From the NCBI GenBank assembly GCA_024690695.1, contig JAILOS010000027.1, positions 1-21,960 on the forward strand: DNA of 21,960 nt. Reading direction: 5' to 3'. A model generated the notes under the pieces. The model was not told where the DNA came from. It worked only from the letters and a program-made list of their open reading frames with translations, and searched no databases. Of the stretch, positions 20,076-21,960 are shown one piece after another (position 1 is the first letter of the stretch; each line of letters starts with the position of its first letter). The position numbers and the translations under genes are program-made. Origin of the DNA: Oscillospiraceae bacterium. GTDB taxonomy: Bacteria; Bacillota_A; Clostridia; Oscillospirales; Oscillospiraceae.

Positions 20076-21248
20076 ATGTTCTTCGTAGGCATTGACGTCT
20101 CTTCCGCCAAGCATGACTGCTGCATCCTGGATGACAGTCGAAAAATGATCCGCTCGTTCGTGATCCAGAATAGCCGGGAAGGCTTCTCCGCTTTGTCCGC
20201 CGCTCTCACCGAGCTTGCCGCCCCAGAGAATATTAGAATCGGGCTGGAAGCTACCGGCATCTATGGCGACAATCTCGCGCGCTTTCTGAGGCGTAAGGGA
20301 TTTAATGTGCACATCATTAATCCGCTGTTATGCAAAAAGCATCAAAGTGCTACCACTCTCAGAAAAACCAAAAACGATCGTTCGGACGCGAAAAACATTG
20401 CGCTCATCGTTGCATCGGAGGACCTTCAGCCCGACCAGCCCCTATCTTACCACATTGCCGAGCTGAAGTCACTATCTCGCGCAAGATTTCTTACCGTCAA
20501 GGACCGTTCTGCCCTGAAAAACAAGGTAAAACGGCTTGTAACTCTCCTCTTTCCGGAATTGCTGGACGTGTTCACCGACTTGTTTGGCGCCTCGGGTATG
20601 GCACTAATGTCGCGTTATCCTTCGGCTAAGGCCCTCGCCGCCTGTAATCTTGACACTCTTTCCGAGCTTCTCAAAACGGCCTCCCGAGGTCGCTTTGGAC
20701 GTGAGAAGGCCGAAGCGCTCCGTAAGCTCGCCAAGGATTCCATCGGCACCTTTTCTGAAAGCGATGTCTTTCAGCTCCGCCTGCTCCTTAAGCGAATTGA
20801 CCTTCTTAATTCCCAGGTAGAAATGTATGACGTTGAGATCCGCCGCTTGATGGATCAGCTCGACTCTCCGATCCTTTCTCTCCCTGGTATTGGCTACACC
20901 CTCGGCGCCATGATCCTTTCCGAGATCGGCGACATTAAACGCTTTTCCTCTCCCGCTAAGCTCCTCGCTTTTGCCGGCCTTGAGCCCAGCGTTTACCAAT
21001 CTGGCAAGTTCAACCCGTCCTCCGGCAAAATGGTTAAGCGCGGCTCTCCTTTCCTTCGCTGGGCTCTTCTTCAGGCTGCTACTTACTCTCCTGCGTCCTC
21101 CGTTACCTTCGCTGTCTACTTCGCCAAAAAGCGTTCAGAGGGCAAATCTCCCTCCGTAGCCCACTCTCATGTCGCCAAAAAGCTCGTTCGCGTTATCTTC
21201 TCTCTTCTCTCCCGAAATGTCCCTTTTGTTGACGCTTTTGCCGCTTGA
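20076..21248 (+). CDS. IS110-family transposase (DEDD recombinase)
   Basis: This 390-residue recombinase uses a bridge RNA to join target and donor DNA. The N-terminal RuvC-like domain has D7 (FVGIDVSS), E58 (GLEATGIYG) and D101/D104 (KTKNDRSDAKNIA), the DEDD set. The C-terminal Tnp domain has LSLPGIGYTLGAMILSEIGD and FAGLEPSVYQSGKFNPSSGK, the latter with the likely nucleophilic serine (S309). Full length, no frameshift, so probably active. AAGGAG lies 8 bases before the ATG. Base composition is lower in GC and richer in T than the neighbours, consistent with recent arrival. The upstream position of the RNA places it in the IS110 rather than the IS1111 group. Confidence 0.95.
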   Translation: MFFVGIDVSSAKHDCCILDDSRKMIRSFVIQNSREGFSALSAALTELAAPENIRIGLEATGIYGDNLARFLRRKGFNVHIINPLLCKKHQSATTLRKTKNDRSDAKNIALIVASEDLQPDQPLSYHIAELKSLSRARFLTVKDRSALKNKVKRLVTLLFPELLDVFTDLFGASGMALMSRYPSAKALAACNLDTLSELLKTASRGRFGREKAEALRKLAKDSIGTFSESDVFQLRLLLKRIDLLNSQVEMYDVEIRRLMDQLDSPILSLPGIGYTLGAMILSEIGDIKRFSSPAKLLAFAGLEPSVYQSGKFNPSSGKMVKRGSPFLRWALLQAATYSPASSVTFAVYFAKKRSEGKSPSVAHSHVAKKLVRVIFSLLSRNVPFVDAFAA

Positions 21249-21263
21249 CTTTTCATAGTTGGT

Positions 21264-21911
21264 CTACGGCCTCAATTCCGAATTCCGAATTTTCTCCTCC
21301 AGCGCTTCGAGCTCGGCCCGCAGGGCCTGGAGCTCGGCGGCGATCGGGTCGGCCACGCTGATCTGGTCGACGCTGCCGACGTAGTCCACCTTGTGCCCGT
21401 CGATGCGTACGACCTTGGCCGGGACACCGACGGCGGTGCTGTTGGGCGGGATCTCGGTGAGGACGACGGAGTTGGCCGCGATGCGGCTGTTGTCGCCCAC
21501 GGTGAAGGGGCCGAGGACCTTGGCGCCGGTGCCGATGAGGACGTTGTTGCCGATGGTCGGATGGCGCTTGCCGCTCTCCTTGCCGGTGCCGCCGAGGGTC
21601 ACGCCGTGGAAGATCAGGCAGTCGTCGCCGATCTCGGCGGTCTCGCCGATGACGATGCCCATGCCGTGGTCGATGACGAGGCGCTTGCCGATCTTCGCGC
21701 CGGGGTGGATCTCGATGCCGGTGCGGCGGCGGCTGGCCTGGGAGATCCAGCGGGCGAGCAGCTTGTAGCCGTGGGTATAGCACCAGTGGGCGCGGCGGTG
21801 GCTGCGCATGGCGCGGACGCCCGGATAGAGCAGCAGGATCTCCGCCGTGCTGCGGGCGGCCGGGTCGCGCGCCTTGTAGGCGGCGATGAGTTCTCTGAGT
21901 TCCTGAAACAC
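21264..21911 (-). CDS. cysE: Serine O-acetyltransferase
   Basis: This 215-residue enzyme transfers acetyl from acetyl-CoA to L-serine, giving O-acetylserine, the precursor of cysteine. The N-terminal helices (1-60) are followed by the left-handed beta-helix with hexapeptide turns: HPGAKIGKRLVIDHGMGIVIGE, IGDDCLIFHGVTLGGTGKESGKRHPTIGNN (D81, H82, H117 as active-site candidates). The start is GTG at 21911, with AGGAGG about 8 bases upstream. The final residues (IRNSELRP) are encoded by AATTCGG-type heptamers, and the TAG stop is the GTAG of the REP in which the IS110 element sits; the stop is unchanged by the insertion. Cysteine supply links it to iscS. A possible -10 (TAGTAT) lies near 21936, with its -35 at or beyond the edge. 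Confidence 0.95.
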   Translation of the reverse strand: MFQELRELIAAYKARDPAARSTAEILLLYPGVRAMRSHRRAHWCYTHGYKLLARWISQASRRRTGIEIHPGAKIGKRLVIDHGMGIVIGETAEIGDDCLIFHGVTLGGTGKESGKRHPTIGNNVLIGTGAKVLGPFTVGDNSRIAANSVVLTEIPPNSTAVGVPAKVVRIDGHKVDYVGSVDQISVADPIAAELQALRAELEALEEKIRNSELRP

Positions 21912-21960
21912 GGGTCTTTCCTCCTGTCGCCGTATACTATGTCGGCGCGGCGGATTCCGG

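Larger units (their letters stand above)
19851..21263 (+). mobile_element. IS110-family insertion sequence with bridge RNA
   Basis: This 1413-bp element comprises a left non-coding end of 225 bp, one transposase gene and a 15-bp right end. It lacks terminal inverted repeats, as is usual for the family. The dinucleotide CT is present at both borders (19851-19852 and 21264-21265). Removing the element restores GCCC CT ACGGCCTC, a REP with GTAG on the minus strand, continuous with the hairpin at 19829-19850. Border placement is supported independently by guide matches in the bridge RNA and by the 17-bp promoter spacing formed when the ends are joined. The element lies in the strand opposite to cysE and does not change the cysE stop codon. 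Confidence 0.9.

Overview
The window looks like the chromosome of a high-GC Firmicute of the Clostridia, most likely an uncultured gut Oscillospirales. The evidence is an Rrf2/IscR, NifS-type desulfurase and NifU-type scaffold cluster of clostridial style, strong AGGAGG-type ribosome sites, consensus sigma-A promoters, and phage genes of Firmicutes type. The taxon is an inference.

Host frame: all host genes read leftward (minus strand). At the right edge lies cysE (serine O-acetyltransferase, 21264-21911). At the left edge lie iscR (1648-2067), iscS (387-1574) and the start of iscU (1-177). These would make a cysteine-to-Fe-S module: CysE feeds cysteine synthesis, IscS takes sulfur from cysteine, IscU is the scaffold and IscR senses cluster status. 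About 19 kb of mobile DNA now sits between cysE and iscR.

Phage island (about 2341-19131): leftward from 16554 lie a probable small terminase, large terminase, a small membrane protein, portal, scaffold, major capsid, head-tail adaptor, beta-propeller-like tail hub, repeat-rich fibre, PKD/leucine-rich appendage, a lipoate-ligase-like protein, endolysin, XhlA-like protein, holin and a coiled-coil virion protein. There is no tape measure or tail tube, so this is a short-tailed (podovirus-like) virion. Right of it is a leftward Xre repressor and ImmA pair, and a divergent rightward trio ending in a sigma-region-4-like regulator. No integrase, excisionase, replication or recombination gene is visible. 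Late transcription appears to start at a promoter near 16669-16697 with two GGCAGTA boxes one helical turn apart, followed by an intrinsic terminator before the terminase genes.

Repeats: the island carries seven same-orientation intergenic elements with arms made of 7-bp repeats (GAAAAAT type) around one or two GC hairpins with covarying stems. Between the island and cysE is a dense cluster of GTAG-flanked REP-like hairpins (19132-19850), including three 57-bp tandem units. Relatives of that hairpin occur in frame inside the scaffold gene and near 16839.

IS110 element (19851-21263): a complete IS110-family element has inserted exactly at the GTAG tetranucleotide of one REP, at the cysE stop codon. 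Its upstream non-coding end contains a recognisable bridge RNA whose two target guides (GCCCCT and CCGTAG) match the two halves of the reconstructed insertion site. Joining right end to left end creates a TTGACT, 17 bp, TATAAT promoter. This is the clearest and most testable system in the window; the phage lipoate-ligase-like gene and the heptamer-armed elements come next.
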